From positions 744,001-808,000 of the forward strand of contig NZ_AP025476.1 of NCBI RefSeq assembly GCF_024347415.1: 64,000 nt of DNA, written 5' to 3'. The stretch comes from Vibrio crassostreae. GTDB lineage: Bacteria > Pseudomonadota > Gammaproteobacteria > Enterobacterales > Vibrionaceae. Below, piece after piece: positions 17,300-27,514 of the stretch. The translations under genes and the position numbers were made by a program. Position 1 is the stretch's first letter, and every line of letters begins with the position of its first letter. The notes beneath the pieces are model-generated. The model did no database searches. It was not told the origin of the DNA and saw nothing but the letters and a program-made list of their open reading frames with translations.

Positions 17300-18589
17300 A
17301 TGAAGATTCTGCTTTTAGTAGGGTTAATTGTTTTAAATGGTCTGTTTGCCATGTCAGAGATTGCATTGGTAGCAGCAAAGAATAGTCGGTTGAAACGCTT
17401 AGCCGAAAAACACCGTTCCGCTCAGGTTGCGCTTGAACTCAAAGAAAACCCAACCCGCTTCCTCTCAACCATTCAAATCGGTATCACGGTAATAGGCCTG
17501 CTCAGCGGTATTGTGGGTGAGGCGACGCTATCGGCTCCATTGGCCGTTCAACTTGAACTGTGGGGATTAGACCCAACACAAGCGAATATCTTGTCTACCG
17601 CGGTTGTGGTGGTGGGTATTACTTATTTCGCTATCGTTGTCGGTGAGTTGGTACCAAAGCGTTTTGCTCAGTCTCAAGCTGAAAACATTGCTGTGTTAGT
17701 CGCGCTGCCAATCTTCTGGCTATCTAAAATCGCGACGCCGTTTGTATTTGCGTTGTCGGCTTCAACGGAAGGTATTCTTAAGTTGATGGGGCGAGGCGGT
17801 GAAGAAGATAGCGTGACTGAAGATGATATCCATGCACTGGTGAAAGAGGGCTCGGAATCGGGTGTGATTGAACGCGGCGAACAAGAGATGATTCGCAATA
17901 TCTTGCAGCTTGATGATCGCCTTGTGAGCTCATTGATGACTCCGCGTCGAGACATCGATTTTCTGGATATCGATCAGCCTGTCGAGAATATCTTTAAGCA
18001 ATTGCGTTCATCAAAGCACAGTGTGTTTCCATTGTGCCAAGAGCACCTCAATAAAGTGGTCGGTACGGTGTCAGCCAAAGCCTTGCTGAATCAGGCGGGC
18101 AATCTAAGCATTCAAGTGATCATGGGGCTGTCTCGCTCGCCGATCTATGTTCCAGAATCGATGAAAGCTCTGCGTTTACTTGGCTACTTTAAAGAGTCGG
18201 GTACTGAGATGGCATTCATTGTCGACGAGTATGGCGATGTTCAAGGCCTTGTGACTCATTACGATATTCTTGAGGCGATTGCTGGCGAGCTATCGAATAA
18301 CCCGAACGATCTTTGGACTGAGCAAGTGGAAGATGGTTTGCTGGTGGATGGATTGATTCCTATCAGTGAACTGAAAAACCGTTTAGAGCTGTCGGATCTT
18401 GAGGGCGAAAGCGAGAGTTTCCAAACGTTGAATGGCCTTGTGACTTGGTTAATAGGACGCTTACCTGATGCCGGCGAAGTTGTTCAATACCAGCAGTGGC
18501 AGTTTGAAATTATCTCTGTTGAGAACAATCGCATTGTGAGCATCAAAGCGACGCAAATAGCCAATGATATAGAAGACGCCAACAGCTAG
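17300..18589 (+). CDS. CNNM/CorC-family membrane protein (DUF21 and CBS domains)
   Basis: A 429-residue protein of the family often annotated hemolysin or TlyC-like, now linked to magnesium and cobalt efflux. The N-terminal DUF21 membrane domain (about residues 1-180) starts with LIVLNGLFAMSEIALVAA. Next comes a CBS pair around PRRDIDFLDIDQPVENIF and MAFIVDEYGDVQGLVTHYDILEAIAG. The C-terminus is a CorC/HlyC domain (QTLNGLVTWLIGRLPDAGEVV). The ATG at 17300 is preceded by AGGAAA; 47 upstream in-frame codons overlap the terminator and are excluded. Confidence 0.88.
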   Translation: MKILLLVGLIVLNGLFAMSEIALVAAKNSRLKRLAEKHRSAQVALELKENPTRFLSTIQIGITVIGLLSGIVGEATLSAPLAVQLELWGLDPTQANILSTAVVVVGITYFAIVVGELVPKRFAQSQAENIAVLVALPIFWLSKIATPFVFALSASTEGILKLMGRGGEEDSVTEDDIHALVKEGSESGVIERGEQEMIRNILQLDDRLVSSLMTPRRDIDFLDIDQPVENIFKQLRSSKHSVFPLCQEHLNKVVGTVSAKALLNQAGNLSIQVIMGLSRSPIYVPESMKALRLLGYFKESGTEMAFIVDEYGDVQGLVTHYDILEAIAGELSNNPNDLWTEQVEDGLLVDGLIPISELKNRLELSDLEGESESFQTLNGLVTWLIGRLPDAGEVVQYQQWQFEIISVENNRIVSIKATQIANDIEDANS

Positions 18590-18728
18590 CGACTCAACCA
18601 ACTAGCAAGCGGCTATTGTTCATTGTCTGCTGTTGTCTATTATCTCTTTATTGTTCATTATCACGAAGATTAGGTATGCTTCACCGCATGCCTATTTTCG
18701 TTTTTGTCCTTTGTTTTTGGAGTTCCCT

Positions 18729-19280
18729 TTGTCAGACCATCAATTCACCCCTCAAGATGAAATCTTCATGCGACGCGCCATTGAGGTGGCCAAGCAAGCT
18801 GAGAGTGAGGGAGAAGTTCCCGTGGGTGCCGTGTTGGTCAAAGATGGTGAGATTATCTCTGAAGGGTGGAACCGTTCGATTGGTAGCCACGATGCCACGG
18901 CACACGCAGAAATCGAAACCTTGCGTAAAGCAGGTCAAGCTCTGGAAAACTACCGTCTACTCGATACCACTTTATACGTCACGCTCGAGCCTTGCCCAAT
19001 GTGTGCAGGGGCTTTGTTACATAGCCGAGTAAAGCGCATTGTGTTTGGTGCGCCTGATTTAAAAGCGGGTGCGGCGGGTACGGTGTTGAACTTGTTTGAA
19101 AGCCAAGCTTCTTATCACTATGCCGATGTTGAGCACGGGCTATTAGAGGAAGAGTGTCGTGAGCAGTTGCAGGCATTTTTTAAGCGTCGTCGTAAAGAGA
19201 TAAAAGAGAAGCGAAAGCAAGAACGTCTGTTGGAAGAGCAGCGTTTAGAAGCCGAGGTGAAGGCTGGGAACAAGAAATAG
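18729..19280 (+). CDS. tadA: tRNA-specific adenosine deaminase TadA
   Basis: TadA converts A34 to inosine in the tRNA-Arg anticodon. The 183-residue product has the zinc and catalytic motifs TAHAEIETL and PCPMCAGALLHSR of the cytidine deaminase fold. A TTG start at 18729 is proposed because GGAG (18719-18722) lies 6 nt upstream and the product then begins at the family N-terminus. The nearest in-frame ATG upstream lacks such a site. The C-terminus is a Lys/Arg/Glu-rich helix longer than the core fold needs. Confidence 0.93.
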   Translation: MSDHQFTPQDEIFMRRAIEVAKQAESEGEVPVGAVLVKDGEIISEGWNRSIGSHDATAHAEIETLRKAGQALENYRLLDTTLYVTLEPCPMCAGALLHSRVKRIVFGAPDLKAGAAGTVLNLFESQASYHYADVEHGLLEEECREQLQAFFKRRRKEIKEKRKQERLLEEQRLEAEVKAGNKK

Positions 19281-19342
19281 CAGCGAGCTTTCGGCACTCT
19301 CAATCGCAAGAGTGCCAGCGCCAACCGACTTGGTTACTATAT

Positions 19343-19474
19343 TTACTCAGCAATCATCTGCATGAAAGCGCGGTTGCGCCAAATGATCTTCTTCTTGTTG
19401 TTTGAAAGCATACGCTTACGACGGTTTGCAGCAACGGTCTTATCAAGGCGCTTCGATTTCAGTTTCTTCATCAT
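19343..19474 (-). CDS. Small basic protein of unknown function (43 aa)
   Basis: A 43-codon frame on the minus strand starts with two ATG codons and has AGGA 10 nt upstream of the first. The product begins MMKKLKSKRLDKTVAANRRK and ends MQMIAE. It is very rich in Lys and Arg, with a WRNR motif near the C-terminus, which suggests nucleic acid or ribosome contact. Codon use resembles its neighbours. A plus-strand frame over the same DNA looks like a shadow. I do not recognise the family. It sits alone between convergent tadA and its own promoter region. Confidence 0.65.
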   Translation of the reverse strand: MMKKLKSKRLDKTVAANRRKRMLSNNKKKIIWRNRAFMQMIAE

Positions 19475-19740
19475 TTCAATGATTTCCTATTTGTCGTCTG
19501 ACTTTGTAGTTTGGGCTAACGATTTAATTATAGTGTTATTCGTTTATTTGGCTTGTCGCGCGCTTGGCTTACCCAGAAGAGCAGCTCTAGCTAAACCCAG
19601 CACTGATGTGCAACAGAACGTAATTTTTGATTATGGTGTGCCGTTATAAAGTTCGATTGTTACTGCAATATGACACATCGAGTTTCATGGCCTTTTGTCG
19701 AGCGTGTTCTTTTTCGCGCAGTTATAAAAAGCACAATAAA
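19475..19740 (-). other. Upstream region of the 43-aa gene
   Basis: About 265 nt with no gene that I can support. On the minus strand a perfect TATAAT lies at 19532-19527, about 55 nt before the small gene, but no good -35 element is visible at the right distance. Confidence 0.4.
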
Positions 19741-19770
19741 AAAGAGCAATGCTTAATGGCATTGCTCTTT
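19741..19770 (-). terminator. Terminator after mltF
   Basis: A 12-bp perfect stem (AAAGAGCAATGC/GCATTGCTCTTT) with a 6-nt loop leads into a T-rich tract on the minus strand. It lies a few bases past the mltF stop codon. Confidence 0.9.
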
Positions 19771-19776
19771 TAGTAT

Positions 19777-21345
19777 CTACTGCGAAGGTTCCGAACTGCT
19801 TAATGTCGATTGAGCAGCACTAATGCTTGATTCAGCACCTGAGGTTTCTAAAGGCGGGATCACCACCAAACCTTCAAGGCTCGCTTCTTGCTCTTTATTG
19901 CGCTTATTCACATGGCCAATGATGCTCTGGTAATAACGGCGAATGTTCTCAACGTAATTCCTTGCTTCATCACCACGCGCATACCCATAACGAGTCTTAC
20001 TGTAGTACTTCTTCTGTCTCAATAGAGGCAATCGGTCTTTTACATCGCCCCAAGCATCAGGATCTCCGCCTTGTGCCTTCGTGAGACGACGCGCGTCCAT
20101 CATGTGCCCGTAACCGACATTGTATGAAGCAAGGGCGAACCAGATCTTTTCATGTTGTGTGATTGAATCTGGTACTCGGTTCACGATACGACGCAGGTAT
20201 TCAACACCGCCTTGTACTGACTGTTTCGGGTCAAGACGGTTGGTTACACCAACACTCTTCGCAGTAGGCAGTGTTAGCATCATCATGCCTCGCACTCCAG
20301 TTGGCGAGCGCGCAACAGGGTTCCAGTGTGACTCTTGGTATGCCAATGCAGCAATCAAACGCCAATCAAACTCTTGTGAGTACTTCTGAAACAACGGCGA
20401 CCATTTTGGTAGTTTGCTATCTAATGCGCGGATAAAGGCGCGAGTATCAACGTAGTCAAAAGTACCGATGTGGCCGATGTATTTCTCTTCCAGTGAAGCG
20501 AGTTCACCAGACTGTTTTAGGTTACCGAAGAACTCAATCAACAGAGCATAAAGGCTTTCATCTTCAGACTTCTGCAAATACCAAGAGATAGGTTGGTCTT
20601 CTGTCAGTTCAAAAGCCAAAGCTACGTCTGGGTATAAACGTTGTGCCAGTGACAGCTCAATTGAGTCAGCCACAGTGAATAAGCGCTCCCCAGTCGAGAC
20701 TTCTTTAAGCAGGTCGTTGATATCAGCATTGCCGACCGCATCATAGATAAAGTCATCGTGTGTTTTTTGCAGCTGCTTTAGTGTTGGCTCAAAGTGTGAG
20801 TCTTTCACTACAACCAAAGATGGCGTTAATGTGTCAGTAGACGCCGCCTCTTCTGATTCAGTTTGCGCTTTTACAAATTCAGCCTGACGCTCATTCTCGA
20901 AATTGATCAGTTGTTCAAGATTTCTTGGTCGCCACTGGCCTTTTTTGTATACGACCTGTTGGCTTACATAGTAATAAGCAGGTGCGGCGCGATAAGCGCG
21001 TGTCTGTTTGTTGTTTTGCGTTAAGCCGGTTGCGATAAGATCGATTTCGCCTTTCTGCAGGGCAGGGAACAGGCCAGACAAACGGTAAGCGGGTTTAACC
21101 TCAAGCTTTACACCAAGCTCCTGCGCAAATTCACGCGCTAATTCGTAATCCAAGCCAGCAGGGCCATCAGGACCGATGTAATAAGAGAGTTGGTTATTGA
21201 GGGTGCCGACACGAAGAACGCCACGATCTCGTATCTGCTCAAGGACACTTTTAGGTTCAGATTCAATCTGACATCCAGCCAACCCAAAGAGGGCGATGGC
21301 GAGCAGAAGGAACTTAGACGAAAAGATGAGCGTAAATTTAGGCAT
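19777..21345 (-). CDS. mltF: Membrane-bound lytic murein transglycosylase F
   Basis: MltF cleaves peptidoglycan glycan strands. The 522-residue protein has a lipoprotein-like signal with LAGC (Cys at residue 25). A solute-binding-protein-type domain follows (about residues 40-290), then an SLT lysozyme-like domain with catalytic Glu338 in AYQESHWNP and the YNVGYGH motif. Residues about 150-176 are an acidic, Ser/Thr-rich stretch that looks like an insertion in the binding domain. The ATG at 21345 is used; the preceding codon is TTG. The gene is divergent from purL. Confidence 0.93.
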   Translation of the reverse strand: MPKFTLIFSSKFLLLAIALFGLAGCQIESEPKSVLEQIRDRGVLRVGTLNNQLSYYIGPDGPAGLDYELAREFAQELGVKLEVKPAYRLSGLFPALQKGEIDLIATGLTQNNKQTRAYRAAPAYYYVSQQVVYKKGQWRPRNLEQLINFENERQAEFVKAQTESEEAASTDTLTPSLVVVKDSHFEPTLKQLQKTHDDFIYDAVGNADINDLLKEVSTGERLFTVADSIELSLAQRLYPDVALAFELTEDQPISWYLQKSEDESLYALLIEFFGNLKQSGELASLEEKYIGHIGTFDYVDTRAFIRALDSKLPKWSPLFQKYSQEFDWRLIAALAYQESHWNPVARSPTGVRGMMMLTLPTAKSVGVTNRLDPKQSVQGGVEYLRRIVNRVPDSITQHEKIWFALASYNVGYGHMMDARRLTKAQGGDPDAWGDVKDRLPLLRQKKYYSKTRYGYARGDEARNYVENIRRYYQSIIGHVNKRNKEQEASLEGLVVIPPLETSGAESSISAAQSTLSSSEPSQ

Positions 21346-21482
21346 CAAAATGAAATCTCGAAAAGTGGAAGCCCCTTTATACCAAACCCCGCAAGGCTGG
21401 CAAAGCAGGTTTAATTAAACAGTTGTAAAAGTGGTGATAAATGCAGCAAAAGTACCATTTACGCAGAAAGATAAAAAAAATC

Positions 21483-21533
21483 ACGCAAACGGTTGCTTTT
21501 GGTGTTACGTCACAAAAAGAAATGCTTTATAAT
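21483..21533 (+). promoter_or_regulatory. PurR operator and sigma-70 promoter of purL
   Basis: ACGCAAACGGTTGCTT at 21483-21498 fully matches the PurR consensus AnGCAAnCGnTTnCnT. Just downstream, TTACGT (21505-21510) and TATAAT (21528-21533) are spaced by 17 nt. The operator lies directly upstream of the -35 region, a layout that suits repression of purine genes. Confidence 0.85.
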
Positions 21534-21540
21534 GCGCTCG

Positions 21541-21674
21541 CATTGAAGAGGTGGAATCGGCATAGGTTTGGCAACCTTCGGGAATAGCTTCGAAGAAAAC
21601 AGTTAGGTTGTTCCTATAACCCACTGAATTTATTCCAATACTACCTTAATCAACTGCATAAGAGACGTAAGCAC
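21541..21674 (+). other. Long 5' leader of purL with possible alternative pairings
   Basis: About 135 nt lie between the predicted transcription start and the purL ATG. AGGTT-TGGC-AACCT can form a hairpin near 21565, and CAACCT can alternatively pair with AGGTTG near 21604. This could be a regulatory leader, but no known riboswitch class was recognised. Confidence 0.35.
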
Positions 21675-24600
21675 ATGAGAATTTTGCGTGGCTCCCCAGC
21701 TCTATCTGAGTTTCGTGTTAACAAGCTTTTAGAGCTTTGTCGTGAATTAAGCTTACCTGTAACAGGTATTTACGCTGAGTTTGCCCACTTTGCTGATCTA
21801 ACGGCAGACCTAGATGAGTCTGAAGTTGAGAAGCTAGAAAAGCTACTGACTTACGGTCCAACGATTGAAGAGCATGAACCTGAAGGTTTACTGCTGCTTG
21901 CAACGCCACGCCCGGGCACTATCTCGCCTTGGTCTTCAAAATCAACAGATATCGCACACAACTGCGGACTGGCTAAAGTGTCACGTTTAGAGCGCGGTAC
22001 TGCTTTCTACATTGAAACCTCTTCTGAACTTTCTGAGCTTCAACTTGTTGAGCTGAAAGCGATTCTGCACGACCGTATGATGGAAGTGGTTTTCACTGAC
22101 TTCGAATCAGCGGCGGCACTATTCACGGTTGCTGAGCCTGCTCCTTATGCGGAAGTTGACCTATTAGCTGGCGGACGTAAAGCGCTTGAAAAAGCAAACG
22201 TTACCCTAGGTCTTGCACTTGCAGAAGATGAGATCGATTACCTTCTTAAAAGCTTCACTGAGAAGCTAGGTCGTAATCCGACTGACATCGAGCTAATGAT
22301 GTTTGCACAAGCGAACTCAGAGCACTGTCGTCACAAGATCTTTAACGCTGACTGGACTATCGACGGCGTTAAGCAAGAAAAATCATTGTTCAAGATGATT
22401 AAGAACACCTTTGAAACGACACCAGAACACGTTCTGTCTGCTTATAAAGATAACGCAGCGGTAATGACAGGTTCTGAAGTAGGTCGTTTCTTCCCAGATC
22501 CAAAAACTCGCCAGTACAACTACCACCAAGAGAAAACACACATCTTGATGAAAGTTGAAACGCACAACCACCCAACGGCAATCTCTCCGTGGCCGGGCGC
22601 ATCGACAGGTTCAGGCGGTGAAATCCGTGATGAAGGCGCAACAGGTATTGGTGGTAAGCCAAAAGCAGGTCTTGTTGCTTTCTCTGTATCTAACCTTAAG
22701 ATCCCGAACTTCGTTCAACCTTGGGAAACTGACTTTGGCAAGCCAAGCCGTATCGTTACTGCATTGGATATCATGCTTGAAGGTCCTCTTGGTGGCGCGG
22801 CATTCAACAACGAATTTGGTCGTCCAAACCTACTTGGCTACTTCCGCACTTACGAAGAGAAAGTAAACTCTCACGCAGGTGAAGAAGTACGCGGTTATCA
22901 CAAGCCAATCATGCTAGCTGGTGGCCTAGGTAACATCCGTGACGAGCACGTTCAGAAGAAAGAGATCCCAGTAGGTGCAAGCCTTATCGTTCTAGGTGGT
23001 CCAGCGATGAACATCGGTCTTGGTGGCGGTGCGGCATCTTCAATGGATTCTGGTTCTTCTTCTGAAGATCTTGATTTCGCTTCGGTACAACGTGAAAACC
23101 CAGAGATGGAACGTCGTTGTCAGGAAGTTATCGACCGTTGTTGGCAGTTAGGCGATGCGAACCCAATCGCATTCATCCACGATGTGGGCGCAGGCGGTAT
23201 CTCAAATGCACTTCCTGAGTTAGTAGACGATGGCGAGCGTGGCGGTATCTTCAACCTACGTGACGTGCCAAACGATGAGCCGGGTATGAGCCCACTTGAG
23301 ATCTGGTGTAACGAATCTCAAGAGCGTTATGTTATGGCTGTTGCTGATAAAGATATGGCAACGTTCGACGCTATTTGTAAGCGTGAACGCGCACCTTACG
23401 CAGTGGTTGGTAAGGCAACTGAAGAGCGTGAACTTAAGCTTGAAGATTCACACTTCGACAACACGCCAATCGACATGCCAATGGACATTTTATTAGGTAA
23501 AACACCTAAGATGCACCGTGACGCGATAACACTAAAAGTGAACAACCCTGCGATTGATCGCTCTGGTATTGAAATGAACGAAGCGGTTGACCGTGTTCTT
23601 CGTCTACCAACTGTTGCAGAGAAAACATTCCTTATCACCATCGGTGACCGCTCGGTAACTGGCCTTGTTGCTCGTGACCAAATGGTTGGCCCATGGCAGG
23701 TTCCTGTTGCTAACTGTGCGGTAACGGCTGCAAGTTACGACTCTTACCACGGTGAAGCGATGTCTCTTGGTGAGCGTACGCCAGTGGCCCTACTAGACTT
23801 CGGCGCATCAGCTCGTCTAGCGGTTGGTGAAGCAATCACAAACATCGCAGCGACCAATATCGGCGATATCAAACACATTAAACTGTCGGCTAACTGGATG
23901 TCTCCAGCGGGTCACCCAGGTGAAGATGCAGGTCTTTACGAAGCGGTGAAAGCCGTCGGTGAAGAGCTGTGTCCAGCACTGGGTCTAACTATCCCTGTTG
24001 GTAAAGACTCAATGTCTATGAAGACTAAGTGGGAAGAGAACGGCGAGCAGAAAGAAGTAACGTCTCCGCTATCCCTTGTTATCACTGCATTTGCTCGTGT
24101 TGAAGATGTTCGTAAGACAATCACACCTCAGCTTCGCACCCCTGATAACCTTGAAGGACTAGGCGACACTTCACTAGTGCTTATCGACCTAGGTAATGGC
24201 AAAAACCGTTTAGGTGCAACGGCACTAGCGCAAGTTTACAAGCAACTTGGTGACAAGCCAGCTGACGTAGACAACGCAGCACAACTAAAAGGTTTCTACG
24301 AAGGCGTTCAAGCACTTGTAGCGAACGACCAAGTTGTCGCTTACCACGATAAAGGCGATGGTGGTCTATTCGTAACGCTAGCAGAAATGGCGTTCGCAGG
24401 TCACTGTGGTGTTAACGCTGATATTGCGGCGTTAGGCGAAGATACGCTTGCGGCACTTTTCAACGAAGAACTGGGTGCAGTAATCCAAGTTCGCAATGAT
24501 GACCTAGACGCAGTACTTGCTACTCTTGCAGCAAATGGCCTAGAAGCGTGTTCACATGTCATTGGTTCTGTTGAAGCTTCTGATGAGCTAGTGATTAAGT

Positions 24601-25586
24601 CTGGTGAGTCTGTAGTAATTGAACGTAACCGTACTGAACTACGTACTATCTGGGCTGAGACGACGCACAAGATGCAAGGTCTACGTGATAACCCAGTTTG
24701 TGCTGACCAAGAACATGAAGCGAAGAAAGACAACTCAGATCCAGGTCTGAACGTGAAACTGAGCTTCGACGTAAACGAAGATATCGCGGCGCCGTTCATC
24801 AACACAGGCGCTAAGCCTAAGATGGCGATTCTACGTGAGCAAGGCGTCAACTCTCACGTTGAAATGGCAGCAGCATTCGACCGTGCAGGTTTCGAAGCAA
24901 CTGATATTCACATGAGCGACATCCTAACGGGTCAAGCGGTACTAGAAGAGTACAACGGCCTTGTGGCTTGTGGTGGCTTCTCTTACGGTGACGTACTAGG
25001 TGCTGGTGAAGGTTGGGCTAAGTCGGTTCTGTTTAACGACTCGACTCGTGACCAGTTTGAAAACTTCTTTAAGCGTGAAGATACCTTCTCTCTAGGTGTG
25101 TGTAACGGTTGTCAGATGTTATCTAACTTACGTGAACTTATCCCGGGTGCTGAGTACTGGCCACGCTTCGTTCGCAACGAATCAGAGCGTTTCGAAGCTC
25201 GTTTCAGCCTAGTTGAAGTTCAGAAGTCTGATTCTGTATTCTTCAACGGCATGGAAGGTTCTCGTATGCCAATCGCGGTTTCTCACGGTGAAGGCCGCGT
25301 AGAAGTGCGTGACAACGACCACCTAAACGCGATTGAAAACTCAGGTACGGTTGCTCTACGTTACGTTGATAACAACGGTAACCAAACGCAGCAATACCCG
25401 AACAACCCGAACGGTTCGCCAAACGCTATCACTGGTTTAACGACTACAGACGGCCGCGTGACTATCATGATGCCGCACCCAGAGCGTGTATTCCGTACGG
25501 TTGCAAACTCTTGGTCTCCGGAAGGTTGGGGCGAGAATGGCGCTTGGATGCGTATGTTCCAAAACGCACGTAAGAATGTGGGTTAA
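21675..25586 (+). CDS. purL: Phosphoribosylformylglycinamidine synthase
   Basis: PurL converts FGAR to FGAM with ATP and glutamine, step four of purine synthesis. The single-chain 1303-residue form is typical of gamma-proteobacteria. The N-terminus begins [13 protein letters not shown]. The two ATP-binding halves include [17 protein letters not shown] and [14 protein letters not shown]. The C-terminal class I glutamine amidotransferase domain has the nucleophile Cys in GVCNGCQML and the His-Glu pair in [10 protein letters not shown] PurR operator controls it. Confidence 0.98.
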   Translation: MRILRGSPALSEFRVNKLLELCRELSLPVTGIYAEFAHFADLTADLDESEVEKLEKLLTYGPTIEEHEPEGLLLLATPRPGTISPWSSKSTDIAHNCGLAKVSRLERGTAFYIETSSELSELQLVELKAILHDRMMEVVFTDFESAAALFTVAEPAPYAEVDLLAGGRKALEKANVTLGLALAEDEIDYLLKSFTEKLGRNPTDIELMMFAQANSEHCRHKIFNADWTIDGVKQEKSLFKMIKNTFETTPEHVLSAYKDNAAVMTGSEVGRFFPDPKTRQYNYHQEKTHILMKVETHNHPTAISPWPGASTGSGGEIRDEGATGIGGKPKAGLVAFSVSNLKIPNFVQPWETDFGKPSRIVTALDIMLEGPLGGAAFNNEFGRPNLLGYFRTYEEKVNSHAGEEVRGYHKPIMLAGGLGNIRDEHVQKKEIPVGASLIVLGGPAMNIGLGGGAASSMDSGSSSEDLDFASVQRENPEMERRCQEVIDRCWQLGDANPIAFIHDVGAGGISNALPELVDDGERGGIFNLRDVPNDEPGMSPLEIWCNESQERYVMAVADKDMATFDAICKRERAPYAVVGKATEERELKLEDSHFDNTPIDMPMDILLGKTPKMHRDAITLKVNNPAIDRSGIEMNEAVDRVLRLPTVAEKTFLITIGDRSVTGLVARDQMVGPWQVPVANCAVTAASYDSYHGEAMSLGERTPVALLDFGASARLAVGEAITNIAATNIGDIKHIKLSANWMSPAGHPGEDAGLYEAVKAVGEELCPALGLTIPVGKDSMSMKTKWEENGEQKEVTSPLSLVITAFARVEDVRKTITPQLRTPDNLEGLGDTSLVLIDLGNGKNRLGATALAQVYKQLGDKPADVDNAAQLKGFYEGVQALVANDQVVAYHDKGDGGLFVTLAEMAFAGHCGVNADIAALGEDTLAALFNEELGAVIQVRNDDLDAVLATLAANGLEACSHVIGSVEASDELVIKSGESVVIERNRTELRTIWAETTHKMQGLRDNPVCADQEHEAKKDNSDPGLNVKLSFDVNEDIAAPFINTGAKPKMAILREQGVNSHVEMAAAFDRAGFEATDIHMSDILTGQAVLEEYNGLVACGGFSYGDVLGAGEGWAKSVLFNDSTRDQFENFFKREDTFSLGVCNGCQMLSNLRELIPGAEYWPRFVRNESERFEARFSLVEVQKSDSVFFNGMEGSRMPIAVSHGEGRVEVRDNDHLNAIENSGTVALRYVDNNGNQTQQYPNNPNGSPNAITGLTTTDGRVTIMMPHPERVFRTVANSWSPEGWGENGAWMRMFQNARKNVG

Positions 25587-25634
25587 TCACTTTCTTACAG
25601 GTCGCATTAATCTAGGCTAGGTTAATCAAAAATG

Positions 25635-25666
25635 AAAAGCGCAGATCGAAAGGTTTGCGCTTTTTT
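25635..25666 (+). terminator. Terminator after purL
   Basis: AAAAGCGCA pairs with TGCGCTTTT around a 12-nt loop, with a T run completing the signal about 50 nt past the stop codon. Confidence 0.85.
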
Positions 25667-25850
25667 ATTTCCTAAGATTTAGGAACTAATGCGAAATAAT
25701 TGAGGTTTGCAGTTTGCTGTTCTAAAAATCTCCACTACGCTAAATGTTATGGAATCAATTTGTTAGGCGAATAGCTCTTGTATTCGAGCAAGGAAAGCTT
25801 CGTTCGGCTATGCAAAAACTGAATCAATCATCGTGGCATAAGAGGGATCT

Positions 25851-26384
25851 ATGAAAACAACAATTACAAAAGCCGTTGCAGTGGCAGCGATTGTCATGTC
25901 GTTAGCTGGGTGTGTAGGTAGTAACGCGGTTACTGGGAAACTAATGAAGTTCAACGTTGAGGTGGTGGATAACCGTTACGCTCGTGCGGGTGTCAACTTC
26001 TTGCTTGCTCCGGTTTACGCACTAACCACCGCAGCCGATTACATTGTCTTTAACTCAATCGAATTCTGGGCGGGTAAAAACCCACTCACAGGCGCGCCTC
26101 ACATCTTTGATAGCAAAGTCGACACCATGATTGATGTGAACGACAGCCTTGATGATTCACTAAAAGAAGCGCCACTTGGTTTCAATAATCGCCAGATTGA
26201 ATGGGGTGAGATGCAACAAATCGATGAGAACACCATTCGCATGGACATCACCTACAACGATGGCCAGAAAGCCGTTCTGACGGGTGTTCGTGATGGCGAT
26301 AAGGTCAGCTACTACATGGATGGTGCGCTAGTATCAGAAACATCTATCCAGGCTCTAGAGCAGTTAGCCGCAGAGAAGGTGTAA
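25851..26384 (+). CDS. DUF3332-type lipoprotein
   Basis: A 177-residue predicted lipoprotein with signal MKTTITKAVAVAAIVMSLAGC (Cys 21). The mature part has VTGKLMKFNVEVVDNRYARAGVNFLL and DYIVFNSIEFWAGKNPLTG, which I associate with the DUF3332 family; the function is unknown. The C-terminal half looks like a small beta-rich domain. AGAGGG lies 6 nt upstream of the ATG. It stands alone between purL and convergent dapD. Confidence 0.75.
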   Translation: MKTTITKAVAVAAIVMSLAGCVGSNAVTGKLMKFNVEVVDNRYARAGVNFLLAPVYALTTAADYIVFNSIEFWAGKNPLTGAPHIFDSKVDTMIDVNDSLDDSLKEAPLGFNNRQIEWGEMQQIDENTIRMDITYNDGQKAVLTGVRDGDKVSYYMDGALVSETSIQALEQLAAEKV

Positions 26385-26412
26385 CGACTTTCGTTATCTA
26401 CAGATAAAAGAA

Positions 26413-26440
26413 AAGCCGCTGGAGTTAACCCCAGCGGCTT
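26413..26440. terminator. Terminator between the DUF3332 gene and dapD
   Basis: A 10-bp perfect stem (AAGCCGCTGG/CCAGCGGCTT) with an 8-nt loop has A-rich DNA to its left and a T tract shortly to its right. It can therefore serve both convergent genes. Confidence 0.85.
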
Positions 26441-26482
26441 CGTATTTTTTAGTATCTAGTAATTTAGCATCTAGCGCTTAAA

Positions 26483-27514
26483 TTAGTTGTTGCTGTGTAG
26501 CTCGCTGTTCAGTTCAACAGCAGACTTGTTCGCTAGACATTCAATTTGACCAGTGATCGAGTTGCGACGGAACAGAAGATCAGAAACGCCAGCTAGATCG
26601 CGAGCTTTAATGATTTCTACTTCGTTGCCTTCTTTATCTAGCATGCGAACCTTAGTACCTGCAGTTACGTAAAGGCCAGACTCAACAGTACAACGGTCGC
26701 CCATTGGGAAGCCAAGACCCGCGTTTGCGCCTAGTAGGCAGTTTTCGCCGATAGAGATAACCATAGTACCGCCACCAGACAGAGTACCCATGATAGAAGC
26801 GCCGCCGCCGATGTCTGAACCGTTACCTACAACAACACCTGCTGATATACGACCTTCAACCATGCTTACGCCAGCTGTACCTGCATTGAAGTTGATGAAA
26901 CCTTCGTGCATAACCGTTGTGCCTTCACCCACATGTGCGCCAAGACGAACACGAGAAGTGTCAGCAATACGAATACCTGTTGGTACCACGTAATCCACCA
27001 TTTTAGGGAACTTGTCTACGCAATCTACAGATAGAGCGCGACCAGCTAGGCGTGCTTCGATTTGACGCTCAGCTAGCTCAGGAAGATCGATTGGACCTTC
27101 GTTAGTCCATGCGATGTTGTGCAGTAGACCGAAGATGCCGTCTAGTACTGTACCGTGTGGTTGAACTAGGCGGTTAGAGATAAGTTGCAGCTTAAGGAAG
27201 CCTTCAGCAACTGATGCTGGCTTTTCGTCAGTCGCAAGAACAACAAGAACAAGTGGCTGCTCAGATGCTGCTGCTTTTTCTGCGAAAGATGCGTTTGCTG
27301 CATCGTCGTTTGCTGCGAATGCTTTCGCTAGTTCTGCGCTTTGTGCTGCAGAGATTTCGATAGCTTGGTTGCCTTCAGTGTAACCTGCAACTTTACCAAC
27401 AGCCGCAACAAGAGCGTCGCTTGGGTTTAGAAGTGGGTTAGGGAAGAACGCTTCAATGATTTTATTGTCGCGGTTTTTGGTTGCCGTACCGAAGGCTAGT
27501 GAAAAGTAAGCCAT
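26483..27514 (-). CDS. dapD: Tetrahydrodipicolinate N-succinyltransferase, long form
   Basis: DapD succinylates tetrahydrodipicolinate in lysine and diaminopimelate synthesis. The 343-residue product is the long type found in Vibrio and Pseudomonas, not the 274-residue E. coli type. It has a left-handed hexapeptide-repeat region from RVRLGAHVGEGTTVMHEGF through SISGGGTMVISIG-like turns, and a C-terminal extension SVDLLFRR-like with NSITGQIE. An upstream GGAGA precedes the ATG at 27514. No lysine riboswitch was seen upstream. Confidence 0.92.
   Translation of the reverse strand: MAYFSLAFGTATKNRDNKIIEAFFPNPLLNPSDALVAAVGKVAGYTEGNQAIEISAAQSAELAKAFAANDDAANASFAEKAAASEQPLVLVVLATDEKPASVAEGFLKLQLISNRLVQPHGTVLDGIFGLLHNIAWTNEGPIDLPELAERQIEARLAGRALSVDCVDKFPKMVDYVVPTGIRIADTSRVRLGAHVGEGTTVMHEGFINFNAGTAGVSMVEGRISAGVVVGNGSDIGGGASIMGTLSGGGTMVISIGENCLLGANAGLGFPMGDRCTVESGLYVTAGTKVRMLDKEGNEVEIIKARDLAGVSDLLFRRNSITGQIECLANKSAVELNSELHSNN

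Noticed and set aside
19362..19649. 95-codon plus-strand frame over the 43-aa gene
   Set aside because: It is antisense to a better supported small gene, and its product has a low-complexity Phe/Arg-rich start typical of a shadow frame.
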